A stretch of DNA of 64,000 bases from an uncultured Bacteroidota bacterium. GTDB taxonomy: Bacteria > Bacteroidota > Bacteroidia > B-17B0 > Aurantibacillaceae. Shown piece after piece: positions 25,402 through 34,366 of this stretch. The notes under the pieces were generated by a model, which saw only the letters and a program-made list of their open reading frames with translations, made no database searches and was not told the origin of the DNA. The position numbers were made by a program, and so were the translations under genes. The stretch covers positions 1 through 64,000 of the forward strand of contig CAITNS010000010.1 in the NCBI GenBank assembly GCA_903893815.1. The letters run 5' to 3'. Position 1 is the stretch's first letter, and each line of letters begins with the position of its first letter.

Positions 25402-26325
25402 ATGAAGAAATTTTTATATATAACGGTTATCGCGTTGCTTGTAACTAATTTACAGGCTCAGCAACTGCAACAGTATACGCAGTATATGTTAAATGATTTG
25501 GCAATTAATCCTGCGGTAGCTGGGAAAGATAATTTTGCAGACATGCGTTCTAATAATCGCTACCAATGGGTAGGTATGACAGATGCGCCTAGAACTTATA
25601 TGTTGACTTTACATAGTCCTTTAAAAAATCGACACATGGGTTTAGGAACACATATCTACACTGATATTGTAGGTCCAACCAGACGAGTAGGTATTAGTTT
25701 AGCCTATGCTTACCATATTAAGATTGCAGAAAAAACGAGGTTATCATTAGGGCTGAATGCAGGAATACAACAATGGGGAATTGATGGACATAAATTGTAT
25801 TTGCACGATGCAGGTGATGATAATCTATTAACGCAATATCAAACTAGAATTGTTCCTGATTTTGGAGCAGGTATATATGTTCATAATGAAAAATGGTATC
25901 TGGGATTTAGTGCACCTCAATTATATCAAAGTCCTATTAAATTGTATCCAGATGGAGATCATAAAGGAACATTGGTGACTCATTTTTTATTAAATGGAGC
26001 TTATAAATTCGATATCAATGATGATTTTAAAGTAGAACCTTCTTTCTTAGCTAAATATGCAAATCCAGCACCGATTAAGGTGGATATTGGAGTTCGTGTT
26101 ATTTATCAAGAGCAAGTTTGGTTGGGAGTTGGCTACAGACATAATGATGCGCTTACAGCTTTAGTTGGATTTATGTATAAAAATTATTTAATGATAGGTT
26201 ACTCTTATGATTTTACAACAACTAATCTTAAAAATTACTCTTCGGGCACACATGAGTTAATGTTAGGTCTTCGCTTTTCAAAACAACAATCCAAGCATTG
26301 GAAAGATGATGTTGAAGTAAAATAA
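25402..26325 (+). CDS. PorP/SprF-family T9SS outer membrane protein
   Basis: 307 residues: signal peptide (1-19, LQAQ), the family signature QYTQYMLNDLAINPAVAGK immediately after it, and a beta-barrel-like remainder ending in LMLGLRFSK. PorP/SprF proteins bind T9SS cargo with CHU_C-type C-termini and help it to the surface; SprF is needed for SprB localisation in Flavobacterium. The gene begins three bases after the giant adhesin's stop codon, the same sprB-sprF order, so it is probably the dedicated partner of that protein. The last strand is followed by a short charged tail. Confidence 0.9.
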   Translation: MKKFLYITVIALLVTNLQAQQLQQYTQYMLNDLAINPAVAGKDNFADMRSNNRYQWVGMTDAPRTYMLTLHSPLKNRHMGLGTHIYTDIVGPTRRVGISLAYAYHIKIAEKTRLSLGLNAGIQQWGIDGHKLYLHDAGDDNLLTQYQTRIVPDFGAGIYVHNEKWYLGFSAPQLYQSPIKLYPDGDHKGTLVTHFLLNGAYKFDINDDFKVEPSFLAKYANPAPIKVDIGVRVIYQEQVWLGVGYRHNDALTALVGFMYKNYLMIGYSYDFTTTNLKNYSSGTHELMLGLRFSKQQSKHWKDDVEVK

Positions 26326-26372
26326 CTTCCCATAATTATTATTAATATCTTATTTTTACAGTTTTATATACT

Positions 26373-27032
26373 ATGAAATTTCATAAAGAAGGTTACCCTA
26401 CATTATTAGTTACCATATTGTTTAGTACTATCATTATTAGCATTGCCAAATTAGTATTTCCTGAGTTCGCTATTGCACATTGGTTCGCTTATGTGTTATC
26501 AGGTTTTTTATTAATTGTGGTGATTCAATTTTTTCGCCACCCAAGTCGTGTGCATACGATTAATGATTATGCGATTATTGCTCCAGCAGATGGTAAAGTA
26601 GTAGTGATAGAAGAAACAGAAGAAGGCGAATACTTTAAAGATAAACGTATTCAGGTATCAATTTTTATGTCGCCTATTAATGTGCATGTCAATCGTTACC
26701 CAATTGCAGGAGATGTGACTTATGCAAAATACCATGCGGGTAAATTTATGGTAGCTTCTTTACCAAAAGCAAGTACTGAGAATGAACGCACGAGCGTTGT
26801 CGTGAAACATCCAAACAATGGCAAATCTGTTTTATTCAGACAAGTTGCTGGGGCTTTAGCGCGCCGTATTGTGATGTATAGCAAAGAAGGCGATAAAGCG
26901 ACACAGTGCGGAGAAATGGGATTTATTAAATTTGGTTCTCGTGTTGATTTGTATTTGCCTTTAGACGCTAAACTTAAAGTGAAAATTGGTGATGTGGTAA
27001 CAGGCTCACAAACGGTTATCGCAGAGTTTTAA
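26373..27032 (+). CDS. psd: phosphatidylserine decarboxylase proenzyme
   Basis: 219 residues of the short PSD class. Two hydrophobic N-terminal helices (about 10-28 and 36-54) anchor it in the inner membrane. Then come FFRHPSR, APADGKVVVIEE, the IFMSPINVHVNRYP motif with conserved His, a YHAGKF segment, and the self-cleavage site FGSRVDL, where Ser189 would become the pyruvoyl group. It converts phosphatidylserine to phosphatidylethanolamine. No pssA is adjacent. The 3' end overlaps the convergent gene at 27029 by four bases. Confidence 0.9.
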   Translation: MKFHKEGYPTLLVTILFSTIIISIAKLVFPEFAIAHWFAYVLSGFLLIVVIQFFRHPSRVHTINDYAIIAPADGKVVVIEETEEGEYFKDKRIQVSIFMSPINVHVNRYPIAGDVTYAKYHAGKFMVASLPKASTENERTSVVVKHPNNGKSVLFRQVAGALARRIVMYSKEGDKATQCGEMGFIKFGSRVDLYLPLDAKLKVKIGDVVTGSQTVIAEF

Positions 27033-27829
27033 TAAACATACTGTTTAACTTCTGTAGGAATCACAAAAGCCTTATTTTTATTGTAAAAATCTGAAAAGGT
27101 CGTATTCATTTTTTTAACATAGTCTGCATATTTCTTTACAGAGTAACCTTGTTGGTAATAAGGAAATGGTTTGTTTAGTTGAATAAAAAATCGATTTTTA
27201 ATTATCATAAATACTTCTTTTGCAGGAGTGCCTTTTTCTGATGCTTTACTAGCTTGCGCTTCTGACACTAATCCTAATGATGAATCATAAATAGTACCTT
27301 GTTCAGCTACTAAATAAAATGGAGCGTCGCAAACGATACTTGAATTAACAACTAAATTAGAGTCTACAAATATTCCTGAAAGACTTTTATGTTTTACAGA
27401 GTCAGAGCAATCTGAATTAAAAAAATAAACGGGGCAAAATTTAAATTCATTGCTGTAGGCTCTAATGATAGCTTTATTATTAACACGAGTTTCTCTTTCT
27501 ACCTGGGTTGCCAAATCAATACTTCCTGCTGCTTTTAAACGGTTAATGGTATTGGCATTTGTTTTTAAACGCACTAATAAAGCGCCTCCATTTTTTAAGG
27601 AAATGATTTGTGCTTTAGCAACACTTTCGCGGTATTTACTAAATGCAATAAAAGAGGAGTCTCCTTTAAAGTTATTTACTTTAGGAGGTTTGGTGTCATC
27701 TTCTTGTGCAAGAAAGTTGAAAGACAAAAAGAAAATAATAAATGATGTCAATAAAAGACTTCGACTCCGCTCAGTCTGACAATCTTCGTTTTGAGATAAG
27801 TATTTAAAATTATTTAACTTCAGAACCAT
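27029..27829 (-). CDS. exported protein of unknown function
   Basis: 266 residues if started at the ATG at 27829, which overlaps the metG 3' end by 20 bases. The hydrophobic core [18 protein letters not shown] ends in a plausible cleavage site before EDDTKPP. A TTG at 27751 is an alternative start giving a compact signal peptide (MTSFIIFF...). The upstream 26 codons are largely encoded by the dispersed repeat at 27758-27780 (peptide QTERSRS), which favours the TTG or a recently extended N-terminus. The mature protein has several Cys ([20 protein letters not shown]) and no motif I recognise. It is likely co-transcribed with metG. Confidence 0.6.
   Translation of the reverse strand: MVLKLNNFKYLSQNEDCQTERSRSLLLTSFIIFFLSFNFLAQEDDTKPPKVNNFKGDSSFIAFSKYRESVAKAQIISLKNGGALLVRLKTNANTINRLKAAGSIDLATQVERETRVNNKAIIRAYSNEFKFCPVYFFNSDCSDSVKHKSLSGIFVDSNLVVNSSIVCDAPFYLVAEQGTIYDSSLGLVSEAQASKASEKGTPAKEVFMIIKNRFFIQLNKPFPYYQQGYSVKKYADYVKKMNTTFSDFYNKNKAFVIPTEVKQYVY
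27758..27780 (-). repeat. dispersed intergenic repeat (ACTGAGCnnAGTCGAAGT type), copy 3
   Basis: On the minus strand it reads GTCAGACTGAGCGGAGTCGA followed by AGT. It lies just inside or upstream of the exported-protein gene ending at 27029, in frame with it, and encodes the peptide CQTERSRS when the ATG at 27829 is used. Confidence 0.8.
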
Positions 27830-29861
27830 TATTAAAATCAGGTTTGGTTGCTGTCATAAAACTTAATTCCCCAGCACTATTAGAGGCCATTAAAATCATT
27901 CCTTGACTTTCGATACCTTTAATTTTACGTGGCGCAAGGTTTGCCAACATACACACTTTCTGTCCAATAATATCTTCAGGTTTATACCATTCGGCAATAC
28001 CACTTACCACAGTGCGCAGGTCAAGGCCAGTATCGAGCTTTAGTTTTAATAATTTATCTGTTTTTGGAACGCGCTCTGCTTCTAAAATAGTAGCAGTACG
28101 AATATCCATTTTATTAAAATCATCAAAACTGGTTTCAGGTTTAGCAGGAGCAATAGCAGTAACGGCATTTGCAGAAGCATTCGCACTTTTACTAGCATTT
28201 AATTTATCAATCTGTGCTTGTATTTCTGTATCTTCAATTTTAGCAAATAATAATCCTTCTTTATTAATAACATGCCCTGCTGCCATGTTGCTAGTTTGTT
28301 TAGCAGCATGCCATTTTAAAATAGGCATATTTAACATCGTAAATAATTTAGTTGATGTAAAAGGCAAGAACGGTTCACAAACTACCGCTAAGTTGCAAGT
28401 AATTTGTAAAGCGATATTCATAATCGTTTTTACACGTTGCTCATCCATTTTAATCAATTTCCATGGCTCGGTTTCAGCTAGGTATTTATTTCCTAAACGA
28501 GCCAAGTTCATCATCTCTGCTAAGGCTTCTCTAAATTTAAAGTTTTCAATAGAAGCAGATATTTTATTTGGAAATGCTGCCAATTGCTCTAAAATCAATA
28601 AATCTTCTTTAGTATAAGTGTCAGCAGAAGGTACAGAACCATTGTAGTATTTGTGAGTCAACACTAAAGTACGGTTTACAAAATTCCCTAAAATTGCAAC
28701 TAATTCAGAATTATTTTTGGTTTGAAAATCTGCCCAGGTAAAATCGTTATCTTTAGTTTCTGGAGCGTTAGAACATAAAGTATAACGCAGCACATCTTGT
28801 TGATTTTTAAAATCAATTAAATACTCGTGTAACCACACCGCCCAATTACGTGAGGTGGAAATTTTATCACCTTCTAAATTTAAAAATTCATTGGCTGGAA
28901 CATTATCTGCTAAAATAAAATCGCCGTGCTCCATTAACATGGCAGGGAAAATAATACAGTGAAATACAATATTATCTTTTCCAATAAAATGAATTAAACG
29001 GGTTTCTTTATCTTTCCAATATAATTCCCAATCGTTTGGTCTTAATTCTTTAGTAGCAGAGATATATCCGATTGGTGCATCAAACCAAACATACAACACT
29101 TTTCCTTCAGCACCTTTAACTGGTACTGGTACACCCCAATCTAAATCACGAGTCATGGCACGAGGCTGTAATCCATCACCACTATCTAACCAACTTTTAC
29201 ATTGTCCATAAACATTGGTTTTCCAATCTTTATGTTGGTCTAAGTATGCTTGTATTTTTGGCTGTAATTTATCTAAAGGCAAAAACCAATTTTTCGTTTC
29301 TTTTAAAACAGGTTTTGCCCCACTTAATGTTGATTTTGGATCAATTAACTCCGTTGCGCTTAAGGTGCTTCCGCATTTCTCGCATTGGTCGCCATAAGCA
29401 TTTGGATTAGCACATTTAGGACAAGTACCCGTAATATAACGGTCTGCTAAAAACTGCTTGGCTTCTTCGTCATAATACTGTTCGGTGACTTCTTCTGTAA
29501 AAACACCTTTATCGTAAAGTGTTTTAAAGAAATCAGAAGCTGTTTCGTGATGAATTTTATTGGAGGTTCGTGAGTACACATCAAATGAAATTCCAAACTC
29601 TTTAAAAGAGTCACCCATCATTTTATGGTATTTATCTACCACATCCTGCGGATTAACTCCTTCTTTTTTGGCTTTAATAGTAATAGGCACGCCATGCTCG
29701 TCGCTACCACAAATAAACATAACGTCCTCGCCTTTACTTCTTTTGTATCTCACAAAAATATCGGAAGGCAAATAGCAGCCCGCTAGATGACCAATATGAA
29801 CTGGACCATTTGCATAAGGTAGGGCGGAAGTAACAAGTGTACGTTTATAAGTAGTTGACAT
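27810..29861 (-). CDS. metG: methionyl-tRNA synthetase
   Basis: 683 residues from the ATG at 29861; the in-frame ATG at 29924 adds an unlikely hydrophobic extension. Class I signature: [11 protein letters not shown] (HIGH at 22-25) and the KMSKS-equivalent [13 protein letters not shown] (about 330-340). A zinc knuckle with four Cys sits at about 147-165 ([19 protein letters not shown]). The C-terminal tRNA-binding OB domain (about 580-683, [32 protein letters not shown]) gives a dimeric long-form enzyme, joined by an Ala/Ser-rich linker. It is divergent from the HNH-type gene across 77 bases. Confidence 0.95.
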   Translation of the reverse strand: MSTTYKRTLVTSALPYANGPVHIGHLAGCYLPSDIFVRYKRSKGEDVMFICGSDEHGVPITIKAKKEGVNPQDVVDKYHKMMGDSFKEFGISFDVYSRTSNKIHHETASDFFKTLYDKGVFTEEVTEQYYDEEAKQFLADRYITGTCPKCANPNAYGDQCEKCGSTLSATELIDPKSTLSGAKPVLKETKNWFLPLDKLQPKIQAYLDQHKDWKTNVYGQCKSWLDSGDGLQPRAMTRDLDWGVPVPVKGAEGKVLYVWFDAPIGYISATKELRPNDWELYWKDKETRLIHFIGKDNIVFHCIIFPAMLMEHGDFILADNVPANEFLNLEGDKISTSRNWAVWLHEYLIDFKNQQDVLRYTLCSNAPETKDNDFTWADFQTKNNSELVAILGNFVNRTLVLTHKYYNGSVPSADTYTKEDLLILEQLAAFPNKISASIENFKFREALAEMMNLARLGNKYLAETEPWKLIKMDEQRVKTIMNIALQITCNLAVVCEPFLPFTSTKLFTMLNMPILKWHAAKQTSNMAAGHVINKEGLLFAKIEDTEIQAQIDKLNASKSANASANAVTAIAPAKPETSFDDFNKMDIRTATILEAERVPKTDKLLKLKLDTGLDLRTVVSGIAEWYKPEDIIGQKVCMLANLAPRKIKGIESQGMILMASNSAGELSFMTATKPDFNNGSEVK

Positions 29862-29938
29862 AGTGTTTATTAAATAACTAAAATACTGTAAAATTGTGTA
29901 AAGATAACATTTAACTTTATTCATTAAAAATCAAATCT

Positions 29939-30793
29939 ATGGCAGCAAACGACAAAGAAATTTGGAAACCGGTGACTCACATTAAAGGAAAAACTAGTAA
30001 AAAATACGCTGTGTCGTCAAAAGGCCGCTTAGCGTCTTACGACAAGAATATTGAAGACAGATACGTGTTAAAACAACATTTGAACGGTGGCTTTCCTATG
30101 GCAACTATTCATGTGGAAGGTAAGTCTAGAGCCTTATTTTCACATCAAGCTATTGGCGCTTCTTTTTTAAAGAAACATAGCCCGAAATGCAAATTTGTGA
30201 TTCATTTAGATCATAATAAGGCTAATAACGATATTTCTAACTTAAAATGGGCTACAAAAGATGAACAAGTAGAACATAGTAAAAAAAGTCCTTATGTGTT
30301 ACAAGCAGCAGCTCGTAAAGTATATACTGGCGCTACTGCTCGTAAGTTAGATGAGAAAAAAGTAATTGCACTTAAAAAAGAAATTTGGAATCCAAAACGT
30401 AAAGCAAGCTTAAAACAAATTGCTGCTAAATATGGTATTGCCGAAATGAATTTATACCGTATTAAAAATGGTGAATTATGGTTTCATGTGCATATTGAAG
30501 GCGAACCAATTTTCCCTAAATACAAAGCACAATTAAAAAATATTGAGTTCCATGAAAAGGTGGCTGCTAAAGTGAAAAAAGCTGCTCCGAAAAAAGTAGT
30601 TAAGAAAGCAGCACCTAAAAAGGCGGTTAAAAAAGCGGCTCCTAAAAAAGCAGTTAAGAAGGCTACTCCAAAGAAGTCAAGCCAAAGCGTGACTAAAAAA
30701 CCTGTAGTAGTTGTGAAAGCTAAAAAAGTAAAAGCCAAGAAAGAAAAGAAGGGTAAAAAAGACAAAAAAGGTAAAAAGAAAAATAAAAAATAA
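29939..30793 (+). CDS. NUMOD4/HNH/HTH homing-endonuclease-like protein with histone H1-like tail
   Basis: 284 residues. Order: a NUMOD4-like segment (about 7-45, EIWKPVTHIKGK with YAVSSKGRLASYD); an HNH_3-type core (about 84-130) with VIHLDHNKANNDISNLKWAT matching the H-x-D-x2-K-x-NN-x3-NL-x-W-x-T signature, although the Asn usually before the His is Ile; a predicted helix-turn-helix (about 134-183, KLDEKKVIALKKEI then LKQIAAKYGIAEMNLYRIKNG ending LWFHV), like the DNA-binding tails of intron endonucleases; and a Lys/Ala/Pro tail (about 205-284) with four KKA(A/T)PKK units. The stop overlaps the next start by one base. I infer a domesticated DNA-binding or nucleoid protein; nuclease activity is uncertain. 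Confidence 0.7.
   Translation: MAANDKEIWKPVTHIKGKTSKKYAVSSKGRLASYDKNIEDRYVLKQHLNGGFPMATIHVEGKSRALFSHQAIGASFLKKHSPKCKFVIHLDHNKANNDISNLKWATKDEQVEHSKKSPYVLQAAARKVYTGATARKLDEKKVIALKKEIWNPKRKASLKQIAAKYGIAEMNLYRIKNGELWFHVHIEGEPIFPKYKAQLKNIEFHEKVAAKVKKAAPKKVVKKAAPKKAVKKAAPKKAVKKATPKKSSQSVTKKPVVVVKAKKVKAKKEKKGKKDKKGKKKNKK
30575..30676 (+). repeat. 27-base tandem coding repeat (H1-like tail)
   Basis: Four copies of a nine-codon unit encoding KKAAPKKAV (last copy KKATPKK, truncated). Third positions vary between copies, so the repeat is maintained at protein level and not as recent slippage. Confidence 0.8.
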
Positions 30794-31683
30794 TGGTACT
30801 ACCTTCTTATTTAAATAAAGGAGATACAGTGGCAATCATTGCTACAGCTCGTAAAGTAAGTAAAGAAGAAATACAACCGGCCGTAGCTTTTTTCGAAAGT
30901 TACGGCCTTTCTGTTGTGTTGGGCAAAAATTTATTTGAGTCGAGCAATCAATATGCTGGCACAGATACACAACGAACAGAAGATTTGCAATGGGCTTTAA
31001 ATGATAAAACTATTAAAGCCATTATCATTGCACGTGGCGGTTATGGTTCTGTGAGAACAATAGAACAAATTGATTTTACGGAATTTAAAAAACATCCAAA
31101 ATGGATGGTGGGTTATAGTGATGTAACGGTATTACACAATGCTATTCATAAAATTGGTGTAGCAACCTTACACGCTACCATGCCTTTAAATTTCACTAAG
31201 AATGAAGAAGCGACTAAAAGTATGGTAGACGCTTTATTTGGTAAATTAATTCAAGTTGAAACCGAAGAAAATTATTCGAATATATCTGGAACAGCCAAAG
31301 GACAATTAGTAGGAGGAAATTTATCTTTGATTTATTCCTTATCAGGAACGCCTTTTGATATTGATACAAGAGATAAAATTTTATTCATTGAAGATTTGGA
31401 TGAATATTTATATCACATTGACAGAATGATGATGCAATTGAAATTATCTGGAAAGCTAAAAGGGTTAAAAGGTTTAATTGTTGGTGGCATGACAGACATG
31501 AAAGATAATGCTATTCCTTTTGGAAAATTTCCAGAAGATATTATTTTAGATGCCGTAAAAGAATATAACTATCCTGTTTGCTTTGATTTCCCCGCTGGAC
31601 ATATTGATAGAAATTTAGCCATGTATTTTGGACGAGAAGTAGAATTGACTGTATCGGATAATGCCACTTTAAAATTTCTTTAG
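30793..31683 (+). CDS. ldcA: LD-carboxypeptidase (murein tetrapeptide carboxypeptidase, S66)
   Basis: 296 residues; removes the terminal D-Ala from murein tetrapeptides during peptidoglycan recycling. The Ser-Glu-His set is visible: Ser109 in WMVGYSDVT, the Glu in LFIEDLDEYLYHIDRM (about 200), and the His in DFPAGHIDRN (about 270). The IIIARGGYGSVR motif (about 77-88) is also typical. No signal peptide is seen, so it is cytoplasmic. The ATG overlaps the stop codon of the HNH/H1-tail gene (TAATG), implying translational coupling. Confidence 0.9.
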   Translation: MVLPSYLNKGDTVAIIATARKVSKEEIQPAVAFFESYGLSVVLGKNLFESSNQYAGTDTQRTEDLQWALNDKTIKAIIIARGGYGSVRTIEQIDFTEFKKHPKWMVGYSDVTVLHNAIHKIGVATLHATMPLNFTKNEEATKSMVDALFGKLIQVETEENYSNISGTAKGQLVGGNLSLIYSLSGTPFDIDTRDKILFIEDLDEYLYHIDRMMMQLKLSGKLKGLKGLIVGGMTDMKDNAIPFGKFPEDIILDAVKEYNYPVCFDFPAGHIDRNLAMYFGREVELTVSDNATLKFL

Positions 31684-31687
31684 TTTT

Positions 31688-31827
31688 TTAGCCACATAGA
31701 AACATAGATTATTTGGTCTTATAAGTCTTGGATAGGAAGCTTCGCTTCTCAAACAGATACTATGTGAAAAAACATGTTTTCTATCTATTACTTTTCTACA
31801 CTTTACAACTATGTGTCTATGTGGTAA
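31688..31827. repeat. inverted repeat pair of the CACATAGnnACATAG type
   Basis: TTAGCCACATAGAAACATAG (31688-31707) is the near-complement of CTATGTGTCTATGTGGTAA (31809-31827), with about 100 bases between. The arms resemble the perfect palindrome at 41921-41963. The left arm lies directly after the ldcA stop codon. The interior carries no gene. Confidence 0.7.
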
Positions 31828-31858
31828 TTTTATTAATTCTACAATAATTAATTTTCCG

Positions 31859-31866
31859 TAAATTTG
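31859..31866 (+). promoter_or_regulatory. putative -7 box for the alpha/beta hydrolase gene
   Basis: A perfect TAnnTTTG match (TAAATTTG), 39 bases before the ATG at 31906. No convincing TTG -33 element is seen at the normal spacing. Confidence 0.35.
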
Positions 31867-31905
31867 AATATCTATCATTTGTACTAGGGAAATAATTTTT
31901 ATAAT

Positions 31906-32709
31906 ATGATTTGCAAAACCACCGACAACCTAAATATTTACTTTGAGGTACAAGGTAATGAGAGTGCTAAGGAAACCATCGTTTTTTTAAATGGACTCTC
32001 TCAATCTACCATTTCTTGGATTTTAACGACGCCGCATTTTAAAAATGATCATAGAATAGTATTGATTGATTTTATTTTTCAAGGGCAAAGTGATAAAACT
32101 GGCGAATGGCGTAATTTTGATGTGCATGCTCGCGACGTTATTAGTGTATTAGATATTTTAAAGATTGATAAAGCTATTATCGCCGGTTTATCTTACGGAA
32201 GTTTAGTGGCTCAATATCTAGGAGTGCATTACGGCAATCGAATTTCTAAATTAATTTTAATGTCGACTTTTGCTGTTAAAACACCTTATTACGAAGCCAT
32301 TGAATTATCATGGTGGCGTGCTTTAGAAATGGGTGGTTATGGATTAATGTTAGACATTATGTTACCAAATGTTTTAAGTGAAGGTTATTTTAAAAATCCA
32401 TTATTTCCAATTGATTTAATGAAACAAACCCGTCAGGAAGCTAATGACGATAAGCAAGCTTTGTTTAAATTAATGCGCGCAACAAAAGAACGTCCGGACT
32501 ATCGACCTGAATTAAAAAAAATCTCTACACCAACTATTATTATTCAAGGCGAAAAAGATACTTTGTTTCCAGTTCATATGGCGCAGGAAGTAGCTGATTC
32601 AATTCCAAATAGCAAATTGGTAGTTATTCCTTTTGCAGGACATACGCTAAACTTAGAGGCAATTCCTCAAATGGTAAAAGCTATAAAGGAGTTTATTTTA
32701 GCTTCTTAA
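31906..32709 (+). CDS. alpha/beta hydrolase
   Basis: 267 residues of the classic alpha/beta fold: oxyanion-hole region IVFLNGLSQSTISW (about 25-38), nucleophile elbow GLSYGS with Ser96, an acid in IIIQGEKDTLFP and a catalytic His in FAGHTLNLEAIP. The sequence between elbow and acid contains a cap region with ELSWWRALEMGGYG. It could be an esterase, haloperoxidase-like or lipid-related hydrolase; the substrate is not readable. No signal peptide, so cytoplasmic. It is followed by a large palindromic element. Confidence 0.85.
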   Translation: MICKTTDNLNIYFEVQGNESAKETIVFLNGLSQSTISWILTTPHFKNDHRIVLIDFIFQGQSDKTGEWRNFDVHARDVISVLDILKIDKAIIAGLSYGSLVAQYLGVHYGNRISKLILMSTFAVKTPYYEAIELSWWRALEMGGYGLMLDIMLPNVLSEGYFKNPLFPIDLMKQTRQEANDDKQALFKLMRATKERPDYRPELKKISTPTIIIQGEKDTLFPVHMAQEVADSIPNSKLVVIPFAGHTLNLEAIPQMVKAIKEFILAS

Positions 32710-33020
32710 AAAGTAGGTTATTTTAATCTTTTTTATGGCGTGTCCCTCTGGGTCGGGCTGTCGCTTCAATCTTTTGCAGGAGGCAGGCAAAAGGATTTAC
32801 GCTTGCATCCCTCACGCAATATTGGCATTTAAACCTGCGTTAGGGATTGAACGAAAATCCTTTTACGCAACGGAGTGAAGTAAAAGATTGCAGTGAAAGC
32901 CCGGGCCAGAGGCAACGCCCCAACTGAAATAAATCTAAACCAGTATAATATTTCAATTAAATATTATATTACAAATAGCGAAAAAAATTCACTAATTATT
33001 TCTATTTTTGAAACACAAAT
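32710..33020. other. 311-base gene-free stretch holding a palindromic element
   Basis: This gap between the hydrolase and tyrS has no reading frame with coding character. Its central part (32737-32919) is a large, GC-richer, four-armed palindromic element listed separately. The last 100 bases are very AT rich and contain a TATTTTTG box (33003-33010) just upstream of tyrS. Confidence 0.8.
32737..32919. repeat. large palindromic element that can fold as a four-armed cross
   Basis: The outer arms GGCGTGTCCCTCTGGGTCGG (from 32737, continuing GCT) and AGCCCGGGCCAGAGGCAACG (ending CC at 32919) are complementary with a few mismatches. Inside are three further stems: CTTTTGC/GCAAAAG (about 32771-32793), AAAGGATT..GCATCCCT with AGGGATT..AAAATCCTTT (about 32789-32812 with 32842-32864), and CTTTTAC/GTAAAAG (about 32860-32886). 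I recognise similar elements in intergenic regions of other Bacteroidota, but know no assigned function. Confidence 0.7.
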
Positions 33021-34307
33021 ATGAAAACAAATTTTATAGAAGAATTAACATGGCGTGGCATCTTGCATGATGTGATGCCTGGTACAGAAGAATTACTAAA
33101 TAAAGAAGTTGTTACTGGATATATTGGATTTGATCCAACAGCAGATAGTTTACATGTTGGGAGTTTAGCTCAAATCATGACTTTATTACGTTTTCAATTA
33201 GCAGGACATAAGCCCTTAGCTTTGGTTGGCGGTGCCACTGGTATGGTGGGTGATCCAAGCGGAAAATCAGCAGAGCGTAATTTGTTAGATGCAGATACTT
33301 TAAATAAAAATGTGGAGGGAATTAAAAAACAATTAAGTCAGTTTTTAGATTTTAATTGTGGAGCAAATAGTGCGGAGTTAGTAAACAATTACGATTGGTT
33401 TAAAAATTATTCTTTCTTGGATTTCATTCGTGATGCTGGTAAACATATCACAGTAAATTACATGATGGCTAAGGATTCTGTAAAGAACCGCATCAATGGT
33501 GATTCTGGAATGTCCTTTACAGAATTTAGTTACCAGTTAATTCAAGGTTACGATTTTTATTATTTGTGGAAAGAACGCAATTGTAAAATTCAAATGGGCG
33601 GATCTGATCAGTGGGGTAATATTACAACGGGTACTGAGTTTATTCGTCGTAAGGCAAGCGGAGAAGCTTTTGCATTAACCACTCAATTAATTAAAAAATC
33701 AGACGGAACTAAATTCGGAAAATCTGAAGGAGGAAACATTTGGTTAGATAGAGAAAAAACATCGCCCTATAAATTTTACCAGTTTTGGTTAAACGTGAGT
33801 GATGATGATGCGAAAACGTATGTGAGAATTTTTACTTTATTAAGCAAATCAGAAATTGAAGAATTAGAAGCAAAACATGCTTCAGTGCCGCACGAACGTC
33901 ATTTACAAAAAGCTTTAGCTAAAGAAATTACAATTAGAGTTCATAGTGAAGCGGATTATTTGCAAGCGATTGAAACCGCTGAATTTTTATTCAAATCTAA
34001 AGCCGAAGATGTAGCTAATTTAAACCCAGATGCCTTTGAAAAAATGTTAGGTGGTATTGATACGTTTGAAGTAAACAAAACAGATGTTGCTAATGGAATC
34101 AATTTGGTTGATTTGTTAGTAGATAAAGCATCTGTATTTCCTAGTAAAACCGAAGCTCGTAAAATGTTTACAGGTAATGCTGTGAGTATAAGTAAAGCTA
34201 AAGTTACGGATGTAAATGTTACTATTAATTTAGAGGCTTTTAACGGGGGTAAATATTTACTAGTAAGTAAAGGAAAAAAAGAAAATTATTTAATTAAGTT
34301 AGTTTAA
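33021..34307 (+). CDS. tyrS: tyrosyl-tRNA synthetase
   Basis: 428 residues, class I. The HIGH-equivalent lies in [14 protein letters not shown] (about 33-46). The tyrosine-site region has the YDFYYLW and [12 protein letters not shown] motifs. The KMSKS-equivalent is [16 protein letters not shown]-terminal S4-like RNA-binding domain (about 355-428) contains [18 protein letters not shown]. It charges tRNA-Tyr. A TATTTTTG -7-like box ends 10 bases before the ATG, so the leader must be very short. Confidence 0.95.
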   Translation: MKTNFIEELTWRGILHDVMPGTEELLNKEVVTGYIGFDPTADSLHVGSLAQIMTLLRFQLAGHKPLALVGGATGMVGDPSGKSAERNLLDADTLNKNVEGIKKQLSQFLDFNCGANSAELVNNYDWFKNYSFLDFIRDAGKHITVNYMMAKDSVKNRINGDSGMSFTEFSYQLIQGYDFYYLWKERNCKIQMGGSDQWGNITTGTEFIRRKASGEAFALTTQLIKKSDGTKFGKSEGGNIWLDREKTSPYKFYQFWLNVSDDDAKTYVRIFTLLSKSEIEELEAKHASVPHERHLQKALAKEITIRVHSEADYLQAIETAEFLFKSKAEDVANLNPDAFEKMLGGIDTFEVNKTDVANGINLVDLLVDKASVFPSKTEARKMFTGNAVSISKAKVTDVNVTINLEAFNGGKYLLVSKGKKENYLIKLV

Positions 34308-34313
34308 AATACT

Positions 34314-34348
34314 CTGCGCTCTTTGCGCAAAATCTCCGCGTTTTTGCG
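34314..34348 (+). repeat. short CTTTGCG/CGCAAA-rich intergenic repeat
   Basis: The gap between tyrS and the next gene consists of CTGCGCTCTTTGCGCAAAAT followed by CTCCGCGTTTTTGCGGTTAAA. It resembles a common bacterial intergenic repeat family (CTCTGCGTnTTTGCGG). Only one copy was noticed here. Function unknown. Confidence 0.45.
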
Positions 34349-34366
34349 GTTAAATTTAGTAGCACA

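Noticed and set aside
27465-27779. Plus-strand open frame opposite the exported unknown protein
   Set aside because: It is a shadow of the minus-strand gene with no start signal or recognisable domain; the same holds for the plus-strand frames opposite metG, hemL and the rRNA methyltransferase.
29939-30793. Restriction or anti-phage defence system around the HNH protein
   Set aside because: Neighbours are metG and an LD-carboxypeptidase; no methylase, helicase or other defence gene is adjacent, and the tail suggests a chromatin-type role.
32737-32919. Integron attC site
   Set aside because: No GTTRRRY core sites at the ends, no cassette gene and no integrase nearby.
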